Positions 1-7,980 of a stretch of 64,000 bases of DNA are shown piece after piece (the first letter of the stretch is position 1; every line of letters begins with the position of its first letter). The notes beneath the pieces were generated by a model that made no database searches, had not been told where the DNA came from, and was given only the letters and a program-made list of their open reading frames with translations. The translations under genes were made by a program, and so were the position numbers. This DNA is from Saccharopolyspora sp. SCSIO 74807 (lineage in GTDB: Bacteria; Actinomycetota; Actinomycetes; Mycobacteriales; Pseudonocardiaceae), in assembly GCF_037023755.1 (NCBI RefSeq), contig NZ_CP146100.1, positions 3,689,501-3,753,500 of the forward strand. The letters run 5' to 3'.

Positions 1-585
1 CGTCCCGGTGAGCACGCCGGTCAGGCCGGTGGCCGAGCCGTCCGCACCGCGCAGCGGCAGGTACAGCGGCAGCACACCGGCCCCGAACGCTTCCCGGCAG
101 GACTCCAGCGCGGCCTCGGCGTCGGCGCGGTGCTGGTCCAGCCGGGACAGCACCACGGCGCGCGGCATCTCGACCTGCGCGCACTCGTGCCAGATCGCTC
201 TGGTCGCCGCATCGACCCCCTCCGCGGCGGCGATCACGAACAATGCCGCGTCGGCGGCGCGCAACCCGGCCCGCAGCTCGCCGACGAAATCCGCGTAACC
301 GGGCGTATCGATGAAGTTGATCTTGCATTCGCCGTGTTGCGCGGGCGCGACCGACAAGGCCACCGAACGCTGCTGCTCGATGGCCGCGCTGTCGTGGTCG
401 CAGACCGTGGTGCCCTCCACTACCGAGCCGTTGCGCCCGATCGTGCCGGTGTGCGCCAGCAGCGCTTCGGCCAGCGTGGTCTTGCCGGATGCGGACGGGC
501 CGACCAGCACCACGTTGCGGATCGAAGCGGGATCGGTGGGAGCCGGTGCGGCCTGCACTCCCGCGGCGCTCTGCTTGCTGCTCAT
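1..585 (-). CDS. fusA2: Elongation factor G-like GTPase (EF-G2 type), N-terminal part
   Basis: The first 195 residues of a translational GTPase are visible; the gene runs off the left edge of the window. Reading on the minus strand from ATG at 585, a P-loop GPSASGKT lies near residues 33-40, followed by the switch II motif DTPGYADF near residue 99. The usual NKxD guanine-specificity motif is replaced by SRLD near residue 153, as is common in the actinobacterial EF-G2 family. The phrase SIRNVVLVGPSASGKTTL is characteristic of that family, which is distinct from canonical EF-G. Its cellular role is not settled in the literature I know. It is transcribed divergently from pdxS, and a G-rich ribosome binding site (GAGGGGG) lies just upstream. 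A 34-bp inverted repeat precedes this site. Family assignment is confident; function is not. Confidence 0.88.
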   Translation of the reverse strand, partial: MSSKQSAAGVQAAPAPTDPASIRNVVLVGPSASGKTTLAEALLAHTGTIGRNGSVVEGTTVCDHDSAAIEQQRSVALSVAPAQHGECKINFIDTPGYADFVGELRAGLRAADAALFVIAAAEGVDAATRAIWHECAQVEMPRAVVLSRLDQHRADAEAALESCREAFGAGVLPLYLPLRGADGSATGLTGVLTGT

Positions 586-600
586 CGCTGCCCCCTCACG

Positions 601-634
601 ACTCGGGTATGTGTCTCCGATCACACACCCGAGT
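601..634. promoter_or_regulatory. Inverted repeat upstream of the EF-G-like gene
   Basis: ACTCGGGT at 601-608 is the exact reverse complement of ACCCGAGT at 627-634. After one mismatch a further four base pairs (TGTG/CACA) extend the stem inward. It ends 16 bases before the EF-G-like start codon, so it could be a leader hairpin or an operator. No family is assigned. Confidence 0.45.
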
Positions 635-684
635 GAGGGCGCGTGCAAGGTCGCTCACCACCGGCGATGCCCCGGCCGGGGAGA

Positions 685-729
685 AGTGGACTACTGGGAA
701 AGGCCATTAGTGGACCGTGGGAAAGGTCC
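685..729 (+). promoter_or_regulatory. Paired direct repeats, probable PdxR-type operator of pdxST
   Basis: Two copies of AGTGGAC-(2 or 3 nt)-TGGGAAAGG lie at 685-703 and 709-726, spaced 23-24 bases, about two helical turns. The first reads GAAGTGGACTA, which is one base from the AAAGTGGWCTA-like site I recall for the MocR-type activator PdxR of Corynebacterium glutamicum. Their place upstream of pdxS fits that role. No pdxR gene is present in this window, so the regulator would be encoded elsewhere. Confidence 0.55.
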
Positions 730-821
730 AGTTGCCGCCTACCGTCGGACCGGGGACGGCCGTGCGGGCTTCCGGCCATCGCGGCTCGCCCGAACCCCGC
801 AACCACTAGGGAAGGAACACG

Positions 822-1727
822 TTGACCGACACCGCAGCCACCGCGCAGGCCACCGGCACCGAAGGCGTGAAGCGGGGCATGGCCGAGATGCTCAAAGGCG
901 GGGTGATCATGGACGTGGTGACCCCGGAGCAGGCGAAGATCGCCGAAGCCGCGGGTGCCGTGGCCGTCATGGCCCTGGAGCGGGTGCCCGCCGACATCCG
1001 GGCCCAGGGTGGTGTCGCCCGGATGTCCGACCCGGACATGATCCAAGGCATCGTCGAGTCCGTCTCCATCCCGGTGATGGCCAAGGCCCGCATCGGGCAC
1101 TTCGTGGAAGCCCAGGTGCTGCAGTCGCTGGGCGTGGACTACATCGACGAGTCCGAGGTGCTGACCCCGGCCGACGAGGCGCTGCACATCGACAAGCAGC
1201 AGTTCACCGTGCCGTTCGTGTGCGGCGCGACCAACCTCGGCGAGGCGCTGCGGCGGCTGTCCGAAGGTGCGGCGATGATCCGTTCCAAGGGTGAGGCCGG
1301 CACCGGCAACGTCGTCGAGGCCACCCGGCACATGCGCTCCATCCGCGCCGAGATCCGCCGGTTGACGCAGCTCGACGCCGCGGAGCTGCACGAGGCCGCG
1401 AAGGAGCTGCGTGCGCCGTTCGCGCTGGTCCAGGAGGTGGCCGCGGCGGGCAAGCTGCCGGTGGTGCTGTTCACCGCCGGTGGCATCGCGACCCCGGCCG
1501 ACGCGGCGATGATGCGCCAGCTCGGCGCGGAAGGCGTGTTCGTCGGCTCCGGGATCTTCAAGTCCGGCGACCCGGCCAAGCGGGCCGAGGCGATCGTCAA
1601 GGCCTGCACCTTCTACGACGACCCGGACGTGGTCGCCAAGGTCTCGCGCGGGCTCGGCGAGGCGATGGTCGGGCTGAACGTCGATTCGTTGCCCGAAGGC
1701 GAGCACTACGCGCAGCGCGGCTGGTGA
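822..1727 (+). CDS. pdxS: Pyridoxal 5'-phosphate synthase lyase subunit PdxS
   Basis: PdxS makes pyridoxal 5'-phosphate from ribose 5-phosphate, glyceraldehyde 3-phosphate and ammonia delivered by PdxT. The 301-residue length is typical. The fold is a (beta/alpha)8 barrel, and the two catalytic lysines are in place: K88 in [10 protein letters not shown] and K156 in [11 protein letters not shown]. The signature [16 protein letters not shown] is intact. The start is TTG at 822, chosen because GAAGGAA lies at 811-817 with correct spacing and the protein then begins in the usual variable N-terminal stretch before [11 protein letters not shown]. pdxT follows after 41 bases in the same direction, so the pair is very probably an operon. 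Two direct repeats at 685-729 probably control it. Confidence 0.97.
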   Translation: MTDTAATAQATGTEGVKRGMAEMLKGGVIMDVVTPEQAKIAEAAGAVAVMALERVPADIRAQGGVARMSDPDMIQGIVESVSIPVMAKARIGHFVEAQVLQSLGVDYIDESEVLTPADEALHIDKQQFTVPFVCGATNLGEALRRLSEGAAMIRSKGEAGTGNVVEATRHMRSIRAEIRRLTQLDAAELHEAAKELRAPFALVQEVAAAGKLPVVLFTAGGIATPADAAMMRQLGAEGVFVGSGIFKSGDPAKRAEAIVKACTFYDDPDVVAKVSRGLGEAMVGLNVDSLPEGEHYAQRGW

Positions 1728-1768
1728 GCGGCCCGGTCGAGTGATCACCTAGGAACGGAGACAGCGCG

Positions 1769-2428
1769 ATGCCCGGGTGCGATAGCACGTCCGGCGCCTC
1801 GCCGGTGATCGGCGTCCTCGCCTTGCAAGGCGGCGTCGCCGAGCACCTGGCGGCGCTGGACCGCAGCGGCGCGGTGGCCAAGCCGATCCGCAGGCCCGAA
1901 GAGCTCGACGACGTGCACGGCGTGGTGTTGCCCGGCGGGGAATCCACCACCATGAGCAGGTTGTTGCACACCTTTGAACTGTTCGATCCGCTGCGGGAAC
2001 GCTTGGCGGCCGGTCTTCCCGCCTACGGCTCGTGCGCGGGAATGGTGCTGCTGGCGGGCGAAGTCCTCGACCCGGGCGCGGACTCCGGGAAGGATCCGGC
2101 GGTCACGCCGTTCGGTGCGCTGGACGTCGCGGTGCGGCGCAACGCCTTCGGGCGGCAGGTCGATTCGTTCGAAGCGGAACTGGCCTTCACCGGCGTGGAC
2201 GGGCCGGTCCACGCGGTGTTCATCCGCGCCCCATGGGTGGAGCGGGTCGGCCGAGCGGTGGACGTGCTCGCCGAGATCACCCCGCACGGCTCGGGCGTTG
2301 CCGGTGCCGCCGGTAGGATCGTCGCGGTTCAGCAGGGGCGCGTGCTCGCCACCAGCTTCCACCCGGAGCTGGTCCGCGGCGACGAGCGCGTGCACCGGCA
2401 TTTCGTGCAGACCGTTCGCGCGGGCTGA
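1769..2428 (+). CDS. pdxT: Pyridoxal 5'-phosphate synthase glutaminase subunit PdxT
   Basis: PdxT hydrolyses glutamine and channels ammonia to PdxS in the PLP synthase complex. It is a class I glutamine amidotransferase of 219 residues. The substrate loop LPGGESTTM is near residue 54, the nucleophile C89 sits in YGSCAGM, and H198 and E200 of FHPEL complete the catalytic triad. ATG at 1769 follows the weak purine stretch GGAACGGAGA. About ten residues precede the usual family start at [10 protein letters not shown], so the true start could lie slightly downstream, although no better in-frame codon with a ribosome binding site is obvious. It forms a two-gene operon with pdxS. In mycobacteria a thioesterase gene separates the two; here they are adjacent. 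Confidence 0.96.
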   Translation: MPGCDSTSGASPVIGVLALQGGVAEHLAALDRSGAVAKPIRRPEELDDVHGVVLPGGESTTMSRLLHTFELFDPLRERLAAGLPAYGSCAGMVLLAGEVLDPGADSGKDPAVTPFGALDVAVRRNAFGRQVDSFEAELAFTGVDGPVHAVFIRAPWVERVGRAVDVLAEITPHGSGVAGAAGRIVAVQQGRVLATSFHPELVRGDERVHRHFVQTVRAG

Positions 2429-2472
2429 GGCTCGTCGTCCGCCCGCGCGGTCGTGGAAAGACGGAGGAAACG

Positions 2473-3222
2473 ATGAGCGGCCACTCCAAGTGGGCGACCA
2501 CAAAGCACAAGAAGGCCGCCGTCGACGCCAAGCGCGGCAAGCTTTTCGCGAAGCTGATCAAGAACGTGGAGGTCGCCGCGCGGACCGGCGGGGGTGACCC
2601 GGAGGGCAATCCGACCCTCTACGACGCCATGCAGAAGGCCCGCAAGAACTCGGTGCCCACCGACAACATCGAGCGCGCGCGCAAGCGCGGAGCGGGCGAA
2701 GAAGCGGGTGGTGCCGACTGGCAGACCCTGATGTACGAGGGCTACGGCCCGAACGGGGTGGCGGTGCTGGTCGAGTGCCTCACCGACAACAAGAACCGCG
2801 CGGCGGGCGATGTGCGCACCGCGATGAACCGCAACGGCGGTTCGATGGCCGACGCAGGCTCGGTGTCGTACCTGTTCTCCCGCCGCGGCGTGCTGATCGT
2901 GCCGAAGAACGGCCTGACCGAGGACGACGTGCTGGGCGCGGTGCTGGAGGCGGGCGCCGAGGAGGTCAACGACCTCGGCGAGAGCTACGAGGTGCTGTGC
3001 CAGCCGACCGACCTGGTCGAGGTGCGCAAGGCGGTGCAGGCAGCCGAGATCGAGTACGACTCCTCGGAGCTGAGCTTCCTGGCATCGGTCAACGTGCCGC
3101 TGGACGCCGAAGGCGCGCGGAAGGTCTTCAAGCTGATCGATGCGTTGGAGGACTGCGACGACGTGCAGAACGTCTACGCGAACTTCGACGCGTCGGACGA
3201 GGTGATGGCCGAGGTCGGCTGA
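2473..3222 (+). CDS. yebC: YebC/PmpR family protein (TACO1-like)
   Basis: This is a 249-residue YebC-family protein. It opens with the highly conserved [22 protein letters not shown] and contains the family segment on [29 protein letters not shown]. The family has been described both as DNA-binding transcriptional regulators and, more recently, as translation factors that help ribosomes through difficult proline stretches; the sequence alone does not decide between them. AAAGACGGAGG precedes the ATG at 2473. Its position just upstream of ruvCAB is conserved in actinobacteria and in other bacteria. Here a DUF4262 gene lies between yebC and ruvC. Confidence 0.96.
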   Translation: MSGHSKWATTKHKKAAVDAKRGKLFAKLIKNVEVAARTGGGDPEGNPTLYDAMQKARKNSVPTDNIERARKRGAGEEAGGADWQTLMYEGYGPNGVAVLVECLTDNKNRAAGDVRTAMNRNGGSMADAGSVSYLFSRRGVLIVPKNGLTEDDVLGAVLEAGAEEVNDLGESYEVLCQPTDLVEVRKAVQAAEIEYDSSELSFLASVNVPLDAEGARKVFKLIDALEDCDDVQNVYANFDASDEVMAEVG

Positions 3223-3377
3223 CCCGGTTGCGGCCGCTGGAGGGCGCTCGGCTCTCCGGCGGTCCTCGGCGCTGGTTCAGGACGTACTTCGCTGATCGGT
3301 GACGCGGCACAGCGGCTCGTGCGCGTTCGGTCAAGGTCGCCCCCAGGGGCTCCCTCGGACGGGTGGTAGTCGGCAGA

Positions 3378-3884
3378 ATGGCCGCCGTGGTCGAAACTGA
3401 TGATCAGCTGCGCAGGTGGTTGGTGGACACCGCGGAGCAGCACGGCGCCGCGGTGCTGCACGTGGCGGCCGACGAAAGAGGGGCGTCGCACGCCTTCTCC
3501 GTCGGCGCGTGGCGGCGTTTCGGCAAGCCCGAGGTCGTCGTGATCGGCCTGCCGCGCGAAGTCGCGCACGCGGTGGTGAACAACTACGTGCAGCGGGTCG
3601 CCGCCCGCGAGCGGTTCGTGCCGGGGAAGCTCTACGCCGGGTTCCTGGAGGGCTGCCCGGTGACCTTCGAGCGGGTCGCCAAGGTGCACTACCCGGAGTA
3701 CCTGGGCAGCGCTTTCACCGTGTACGGCGGCGCGGATTTCCCCGCGTTGCAGCTGGTCGCCGCGACGCCGGACGGCGCGTTCCCGTGGCAGGACGAGGCG
3801 CCGCAGGGCTTCGCCCAGTACCAGCCCGTGCTCACCGACAGCGGCCTGCCGGAATCCTGGACACCCGGCACCGACGGGCCCTGA
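3378..3884 (+). CDS. DUF4262 domain protein
   Basis: The product of about 168 residues matches the DUF4262 pattern: a short helical start (DDQLRRWLVDTAEQHG), then a strand-rich body with HAFSVGAWRRFGKPEVVVIGLP, followed by GKLYAGFLEGCPVTFERV and a C-terminal segment with QLVAATPDGAFPW. No catalytic function is established for this family, and I see no signal peptide or membrane segment. The start is uncertain: GTG at 3363, ATG at 3378 and GTG at 3387 are all in frame, and none has a strong ribosome binding site. ATG at 3378 is preferred here. It lies alone between yebC and ruvC on the same strand. Confidence 0.8.
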   Translation: MAAVVETDDQLRRWLVDTAEQHGAAVLHVAADERGASHAFSVGAWRRFGKPEVVVIGLPREVAHAVVNNYVQRVAARERFVPGKLYAGFLEGCPVTFERVAKVHYPEYLGSAFTVYGGADFPALQLVAATPDGAFPWQDEAPQGFAQYQPVLTDSGLPESWTPGTDGP

Positions 3885-3959
3885 GCCACCGGTTCCATCC
3901 GGTAGGGCGATCATCGGGTGTGTCGGACGCGGGCGAACCGGTCGTGACGCGTTAGAGTC

Positions 3960-3975
3960 TCGAACGAGTGTTCAT
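3960..3975. promoter_or_regulatory. SOS box (LexA site) before ruvC
   Basis: TCGAACGAGTGTTCAT matches the actinobacterial and Bacillus-type LexA consensus TCGAAC-N4-GTTCGA in every position except the last two. A TAGAGT hexamer just upstream (3953-3958) could be the -10 element, so LexA bound here would sit on the transcription start. The site is 104 bases before the ruvC start, fitting DNA-damage control of ruvCAB. Confidence 0.72.
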
Positions 3976-4078
3976 GATCGTGTCGATGGCCGAGTTCGCC
4001 GGCGGGTCGGGCCCGCTGGCGGGCTGGGCCTGCTGACGGGTTCGGGCCTGCTGACGGGCCGTGCCGGAGGAGGGCGTC

Positions 4079-5047
4079 GTGCGCGTGCTGGGAGTCGACC
4101 CCGGGCTGACCCGGTGCGGGGTCGGGGTGGTCGACGGCGGGCGCAGCCGCAAGGCGTCCTGCGTCGCGGTCGGCGTGGTGCGCACCCCGGCGGAGGACGA
4201 ACTTCCGGTGCGACTGCTGACCGTGTCCGAGGGCGTCGAGGAGTGGATCGACGCGCATCGTCCGGAGGTGGTGGCGATCGAGCGGGTCTTCAGCCAGCAC
4301 AACGTGCGCACCGTGATGGGCACCGCGCAGGCCTCCGGAGTGATCGCGCTGGCCGCCGCCCGGCGCGGGCTGCCGGTCGTGTTCCACACCCCGAGCGAGG
4401 TGAAGGCCGCGATCAGCGGTTCCGGGCGCGCCGACAAGCGGCAGGTCACGCTCATGGTCACCAAAGTCCTCGGACTGGCCGAGCCGCCCAAGCCCGCTGA
4501 TGCCGCGGACGCGCTCGCACTGGCCGTCTGCCACCTGTGGCGGGCGCCGATGAGCGCGAAGCTGGCCCAGGCCGAGGCCAAGGCGGCCGAGCTGGCCCGC
4601 GGTCACCGCAGGCGGCTGCAGGACGCGAAGCGGAGCGGGAAGGCCCAGCCGCGGCAGGAACCGCAGCAGCGCCGGGAGACCCAGCAGCGCGAAAAAACCC
4701 AGCAGCGCCGGGAAACCCAGCAGCGCCAGGCGATTGCGCCGCGCCAGGAGACCCGGCCACGACACGAGCCGCAGCCGGGGCAGGAGGCCGAGACCCGGTC
4801 CGGGCAGGATGCGCCGGCGGACCAGGAGTCCCGGCCGCTTCAGGAGTCGCAGCAGCAGGAGTCGCAGCAGCGCCGGGAATCCTTACCCCGCCAGAGCGCC
4901 GCGCCCCGCCGGGACTCCCAGCGGCAGCAGGACTCCCATCAACAGCACGATTCCGAACAACAGCACGACTTCCACCAGCAGCAGGACTTTCAGCAACCCC
5001 GGGACGTGCAAGGTTCCGCGGCCGGAACAGGAGAACCGACAGGATGA
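4079..5047 (+). CDS. ruvC: Crossover junction endodeoxyribonuclease RuvC with long Q/R-rich C-terminal tail
   Basis: RuvC resolves Holliday junctions together with RuvAB. The acidic active site is visible: D7 in GVDPG, E68 in VAIERVF, and D141 with D144 in [13 protein letters not shown] at 4079 is chosen over the longer GTG at 4061 because GGAGGAGG at 4066-4073 sits just before it and the protein then starts MRVLGVDPG like its relatives. The catalytic core ends near residue 180, where normal RuvC proteins also end. Here a further 140 or so residues follow, rich in Q, R, E, H, D and S and probably disordered. They include four tandem six-residue units at residues 195-218. The stop codon overlaps the ruvA start (ATGA), so the tail is part of the genuine reading frame. 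The total is 322 residues against about 170-190 usual. Confidence 0.93.
   Translation: MRVLGVDPGLTRCGVGVVDGGRSRKASCVAVGVVRTPAEDELPVRLLTVSEGVEEWIDAHRPEVVAIERVFSQHNVRTVMGTAQASGVIALAAARRGLPVVFHTPSEVKAAISGSGRADKRQVTLMVTKVLGLAEPPKPADAADALALAVCHLWRAPMSAKLAQAEAKAAELARGHRRRLQDAKRSGKAQPRQEPQQRRETQQREKTQQRRETQQRQAIAPRQETRPRHEPQPGQEAETRSGQDAPADQESRPLQESQQQESQQRRESLPRQSAAPRRDSQRQQDSHQQHDSEQQHDFHQQQDFQQPRDVQGSAAGTGEPTG
4661..4732 (+). repeat. 18-bp tandem repeats inside ruvC
   Basis: Four adjacent 18-bp units start at 4661, 4679, 4697 and 4715. Each reads close to ACCCAGCAGCGCCGGGAA and encodes T/P-QQRRE-like hexapeptides. They keep the frame, so gain or loss of a unit would only change tail length. Looser glutamine-rich repetition continues to about 5010. 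Confidence 0.8.
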
Positions 5048-5643
5048 TCGCTTCGCTGCGGGGACCGGTGCTCTCGGTCGGGCTGGACCACGCCGTGGTC
5101 GAAGTCGGCGGCGTCGGCTACGCGGTGCACGCCACCCCCGCCACGCTGGCCGGGCTGCGCCGCGGCGAGGAGGTGCGGCTGTCGACCTCGCTGATCGTGC
5201 GGGAGGACTCGCTGACGCTGTACGGGTTCGCCGACGCCGAGGCTCGAGACCTGTTCGGGCTGCTGCAGACCGCGTCCGGTGTCGGTCCGCGGCTGGCGCT
5301 GGCGGCGTTGGCGGTGCTGTCGCCGGAGCAGCTCTCGGACGCGCTCGCCGACGGCAACCTCACAGTGCTCACCCAGGTCCCGGGCATCGGCAAGAAGAGC
5401 GCCGAGCGCCTGGTCCTGGAGCTGCGGGACAAGGTGGGCGCGGTGGCCCCCGCATCGACCGAGAACGCGGGCGGTGCCGGGCAGGGCCGATTGCGCTCCG
5501 AGGTCACCGAGGCGCTGGTCGGGCTCGGCTTCTCGGCCAAGCAGGCGGACCAGAGCGTCGAGTCGGTGCTCGCCGCGGACGGCGCCGCCGCCGACACCTC
5601 GGCGGTGCTGCGCAAGGCGCTGGCCGAACTGGGGCCGAAGTGA
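5044..5643 (+). CDS. ruvA: Holliday junction branch migration complex subunit RuvA
   Basis: RuvA is the junction-recognition subunit that loads the RuvB motor. The 199-residue protein has the OB-fold N terminus [13 protein letters not shown]. Two helix-hairpin-helix segments follow ([14 protein letters not shown] near 78 and [16 protein letters not shown] near 113). A linker leads to domain III, which binds RuvB ([16 protein letters not shown]). ATG at 5044 overlaps the ruvC stop in ATGA. ruvB begins 46 bases downstream. All three belong to one transcription unit that is probably induced by DNA damage through the SOS box at 3960. Confidence 0.97.
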   Translation: MIASLRGPVLSVGLDHAVVEVGGVGYAVHATPATLAGLRRGEEVRLSTSLIVREDSLTLYGFADAEARDLFGLLQTASGVGPRLALAALAVLSPEQLSDALADGNLTVLTQVPGIGKKSAERLVLELRDKVGAVAPASTENAGGAGQGRLRSEVTEALVGLGFSAKQADQSVESVLAADGAAADTSAVLRKALAELGPK

Positions 5644-5689
5644 TGCCGGGGCCGGGCGCGCGGCCGCGGCCGACGGTGCGGGCGGACTG

Positions 5690-6766
5690 ATGCACGAGGA
5701 CGAAACCCCTGGCAGCGCGCCCGGCGAAGGGCCGCTGACCCCGCACCAAGAACCCACCGAACGCGATCTCGAAACGACCTTGCGGCCGCGCAAGCTCGAC
5801 GAGTTCGTCGGCCAACCGCGGGTGCGCGAACAGCTCCAACTGGTGCTGCGCGGTGCGATCAACCGCGGCGAGCAGCCCGACCACGTGCTGTTCTCCGGTC
5901 CGCCGGGGCTGGGCAAGACCAGCCTCGCGATGATCATGGCCAGCGAGCTGGACGCCTCGATCCGGGTGACCTCCGGCCCGGCGCTGGAACGTCCCGGCGA
6001 CCTCGCGGCGATGCTGTCCAACCTCGCCGAGGGCGACGTGCTGTTCATCGACGAGATCCACCGCATCGCCCGGCCCGCCGAGGAGATGCTGTACCTGGCG
6101 ATGGAGGACTACCGGGTGGACGTGGTGGTCGGCAAAGGACCCGGCGCCACCAGCATCCCGCTGGAGATCGCTCCGTTCACGCTGGTCGGGGCCACCACCA
6201 GGTCCGGCACGCTGACCGGCCCGCTGCGCGACCGCTTCGGCTTCACCGCGCACATGGAGTTCTACTCGCCGGAGGAACTGGATCTGGTGGTGCGCCGATC
6301 CGCCGAGATCCTCGGCATCGACCTGCGCCCGGACGGTGCCACCGAGATCGCCGGCCGCTCGCGCGGCACTCCAAGGATCGCCAACCGGTTGCTGCGCCGG
6401 GTGCGCGACTACGCCGAGGTGCGCGCCGACGGCGCGGTGACGCACGAAGTCGCACGGGCCGCGCTGGAGGTCTACGACGTCGACGAACTCGGCCTGGACC
6501 GGCTCGACCGCGCCGTGCTCTCGGCCTTGGTCCGCTCGTTCCACGGCGGACCGGTCGGCGTCACCACGCTGGCGGTCGCGGTGGGCGAGGAGCCGAGCAC
6601 GGTCGAGGAAGTCTGCGAGCCGTACCTGGTTCGTGCCGGAATGCTCGCCCGCACCCCGCGCGGCCGGATGGCCACGGTCGCGGCCTGGCAGCACGTCGGG
6701 CTGACGCCGCCGCAGAACGCCCCCGGTGAGACGCAGGCGGCGCTGTTCGACGCCGCCGAGGAATAG
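5690..6766 (+). CDS. ruvB: Holliday junction branch migration ATPase RuvB
   Basis: RuvB is the AAA+ ring motor of branch migration. The 358-residue protein shows Walker A GPPGLGKT at 70-77, Walker B with DEIHR at about 121, the sensor 1 segment LVGATTRSG, the sensor 2 arginine region [16 protein letters not shown], and a winged-helix C-terminal domain. The open frame continues upstream within ruvA, but ATG at 5690 is chosen because the protein then begins with the variable acidic leader seen in actinobacterial RuvB ahead of [12 protein letters not shown]. No clear ribosome binding site precedes it, which suggests translation coupled to ruvA. The C-terminal ALFDAAEE tail is unremarkable. Confidence 0.97.
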   Translation: MHEDETPGSAPGEGPLTPHQEPTERDLETTLRPRKLDEFVGQPRVREQLQLVLRGAINRGEQPDHVLFSGPPGLGKTSLAMIMASELDASIRVTSGPALERPGDLAAMLSNLAEGDVLFIDEIHRIARPAEEMLYLAMEDYRVDVVVGKGPGATSIPLEIAPFTLVGATTRSGTLTGPLRDRFGFTAHMEFYSPEELDLVVRRSAEILGIDLRPDGATEIAGRSRGTPRIANRLLRRVRDYAEVRADGAVTHEVARAALEVYDVDELGLDRLDRAVLSALVRSFHGGPVGVTTLAVAVGEEPSTVEEVCEPYLVRAGMLARTPRGRMATVAAWQHVGLTPPQNAPGETQAALFDAAEE

Positions 6767-7114
6767 CCTGGTGACCTCCTGGGCGAACCGAGTCGCTGGG
6801 CACCGCTGACCGTCGAGATCGCGCTGCCCGGTTCGCCGGGAGCGCGCGCTGATCGGCGTCCGGCCGAGATCGACGGGCTGTGAAAGTTGCCACCCCGGCA
6901 CCGGTATGCTCACGCCCGCTGACGACCCCGGTGGAGCTTGCCGCAACGCTCGCCATCTCGGCGGCTCCGCGTGCACGCGGTCGGTCGAGTCCGGCGATCC
7001 GCAGGCGGCGGCGTCCTGCTCGACGCGGCTGGCACACTGGTAACCGCACATCCGAACAATTCGGGCGCCCAGGTCGAGGGCCGGGCGGTTTCTGCGGCGC
7101 CCGCCGAACGGAGC
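6767..7114. other. Intergenic region ruvB-yajC
   Basis: I see no gene here. A TATGCT hexamer at 6905-6910 could be a -10 element for yajC, but no convincing -35 stands at the normal distance. No terminator-like hairpin was recognised after ruvB. Confidence 0.4.
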
Positions 7115-7600
7115 ATGATGGATCCTCAACTGTTGCTGCCCCTGCTGATCGTGCTGTTCGCGGTCATGTTCTACATGCAGATCCGCAGGCAGAAGAAGGC
7201 GAACCAGGAGCAGCAGAAGCTGCAGAACTCGCTGACCGCCGGAGACCGCGTGATGACCACGTCCGGCCTGTTCGGCACCGTGGTCTCGACCGCGGACAAC
7301 AGCGTGGACCTGGAGATCTCGCCCGGCGTGGTCACCACCTGGCTGTCCGCCGCGATCCGGGAGAAGGTCGACACCGAGCAGGACTCCGACGGCGAGCAGG
7401 CCGCCGCGGACACGGCCGAGGACGACACCGCGGAGGCTTCCGAGGAGTCCAAGGCCGCCAAGACCGGCGAGGCCGAAAGCACCGAGTCCAAGACCGAGAC
7501 TGCGAAGGCCGAGACCACCGAGTCCGAGACCGGCGAGGTCAAGACGACCGAGTCCGGGGCCGAGGTCGCCGAGCCGATCGAGAAGCAGAAGACCAGCTGA
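7115..7600 (+). CDS. yajC: Sec translocon accessory subunit YajC with acidic tail
   Basis: YajC associates with SecDF and the SecYEG channel. The short N terminus is followed by one membrane helix (LLLPLLIVLFAVMFYMQI, about residues 6-23), a basic stop-transfer segment RRQKKANQEQQKLQ, and the conserved core LTAGDRVMTTSGLFGTVV. After about residue 90 the rest is a low-complexity tail made mostly of E, T, S, K and A. This is longer than in most YajC proteins but common in actinobacteria. Tandem ATG codons at 7115 and 7118 are both possible starts; GGAG lies at 7110-7113. secD follows after 380 bases, with a hairpin between them, so the genes may not be fully co-transcribed. Confidence 0.92.
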   Translation: MMDPQLLLPLLIVLFAVMFYMQIRRQKKANQEQQKLQNSLTAGDRVMTTSGLFGTVVSTADNSVDLEISPGVVTTWLSAAIREKVDTEQDSDGEQAAADTAEDDTAEASEESKAAKTGEAESTESKTETAKAETTESETGEVKTTESGAEVAEPIEKQKTS

Positions 7601-7643
7601 GGCGCTGCCCGGCACCGGGCGCACCGGTGCCGGGACGCACGCA

Positions 7644-7661
7644 ACCCGCCTTCGGGCGGGT
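7644..7661 (+). terminator. UUCG-loop hairpin after yajC
   Basis: ACCCGCC at 7644-7650 pairs perfectly with GGCGGGT at 7655-7661 around a TTCG tetraloop. It lies 43 bases after the yajC stop. No T-run follows, so it could be a terminator or an RNA-stabilising hairpin between yajC and secD. Confidence 0.55.
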
Positions 7662-7980
7662 ACTGGCGCGCTGCGGATGGGTGCGGGCTTCTCGAAGTCC
7701 CACCCGGTCCCGCGCGGTGCCGATCGAACCGGCCACTGCAATTCCACGGCAGTCACGAGCAATTCGGCGCACCGGCGTGGGCGAACCGTCTTCGCACGTC
7801 GTGCCGCCGCGCCCCCGGCGAACTCCGCCGCGGTGCCCGGCTGGCAGACTGAACGGGGAATTCACGCAGTTCCATCGGTGCGCGTGCACGTCTCGAAAGC
7901 GCGTACCGTGATCATCGGTCCCGTCGCGGCGCGGCGGAATCGATCGTGTTCGTAGACCGTGGACAGGAGACCGACGCACC
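7662..7980. other. Intergenic region before secD
   Basis: No gene is supported. Short open frames exist on both strands but lack ribosome binding sites and family-like sequence. AGGAGA at about 7966 is the likely ribosome binding site for secD. Confidence 0.4.

Noticed and set aside
4061-4078. Longer ruvC start at GTG 4061
   Set aside because: The ribosome binding site GGAGGAGG lies inside that extension and serves GTG 4079, which also restores the family's normal N terminus.
5279-5689. Upstream extension of the ruvB frame
   Set aside because: It overlaps ruvA in another frame and is arginine/serine-rich shadow sequence; the family start fits ATG 5690.
7677-7955. Possible 92-residue gene between yajC and secD
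   Set aside because: There is no ribosome binding site, no recognisable family and an arginine-rich random composition.
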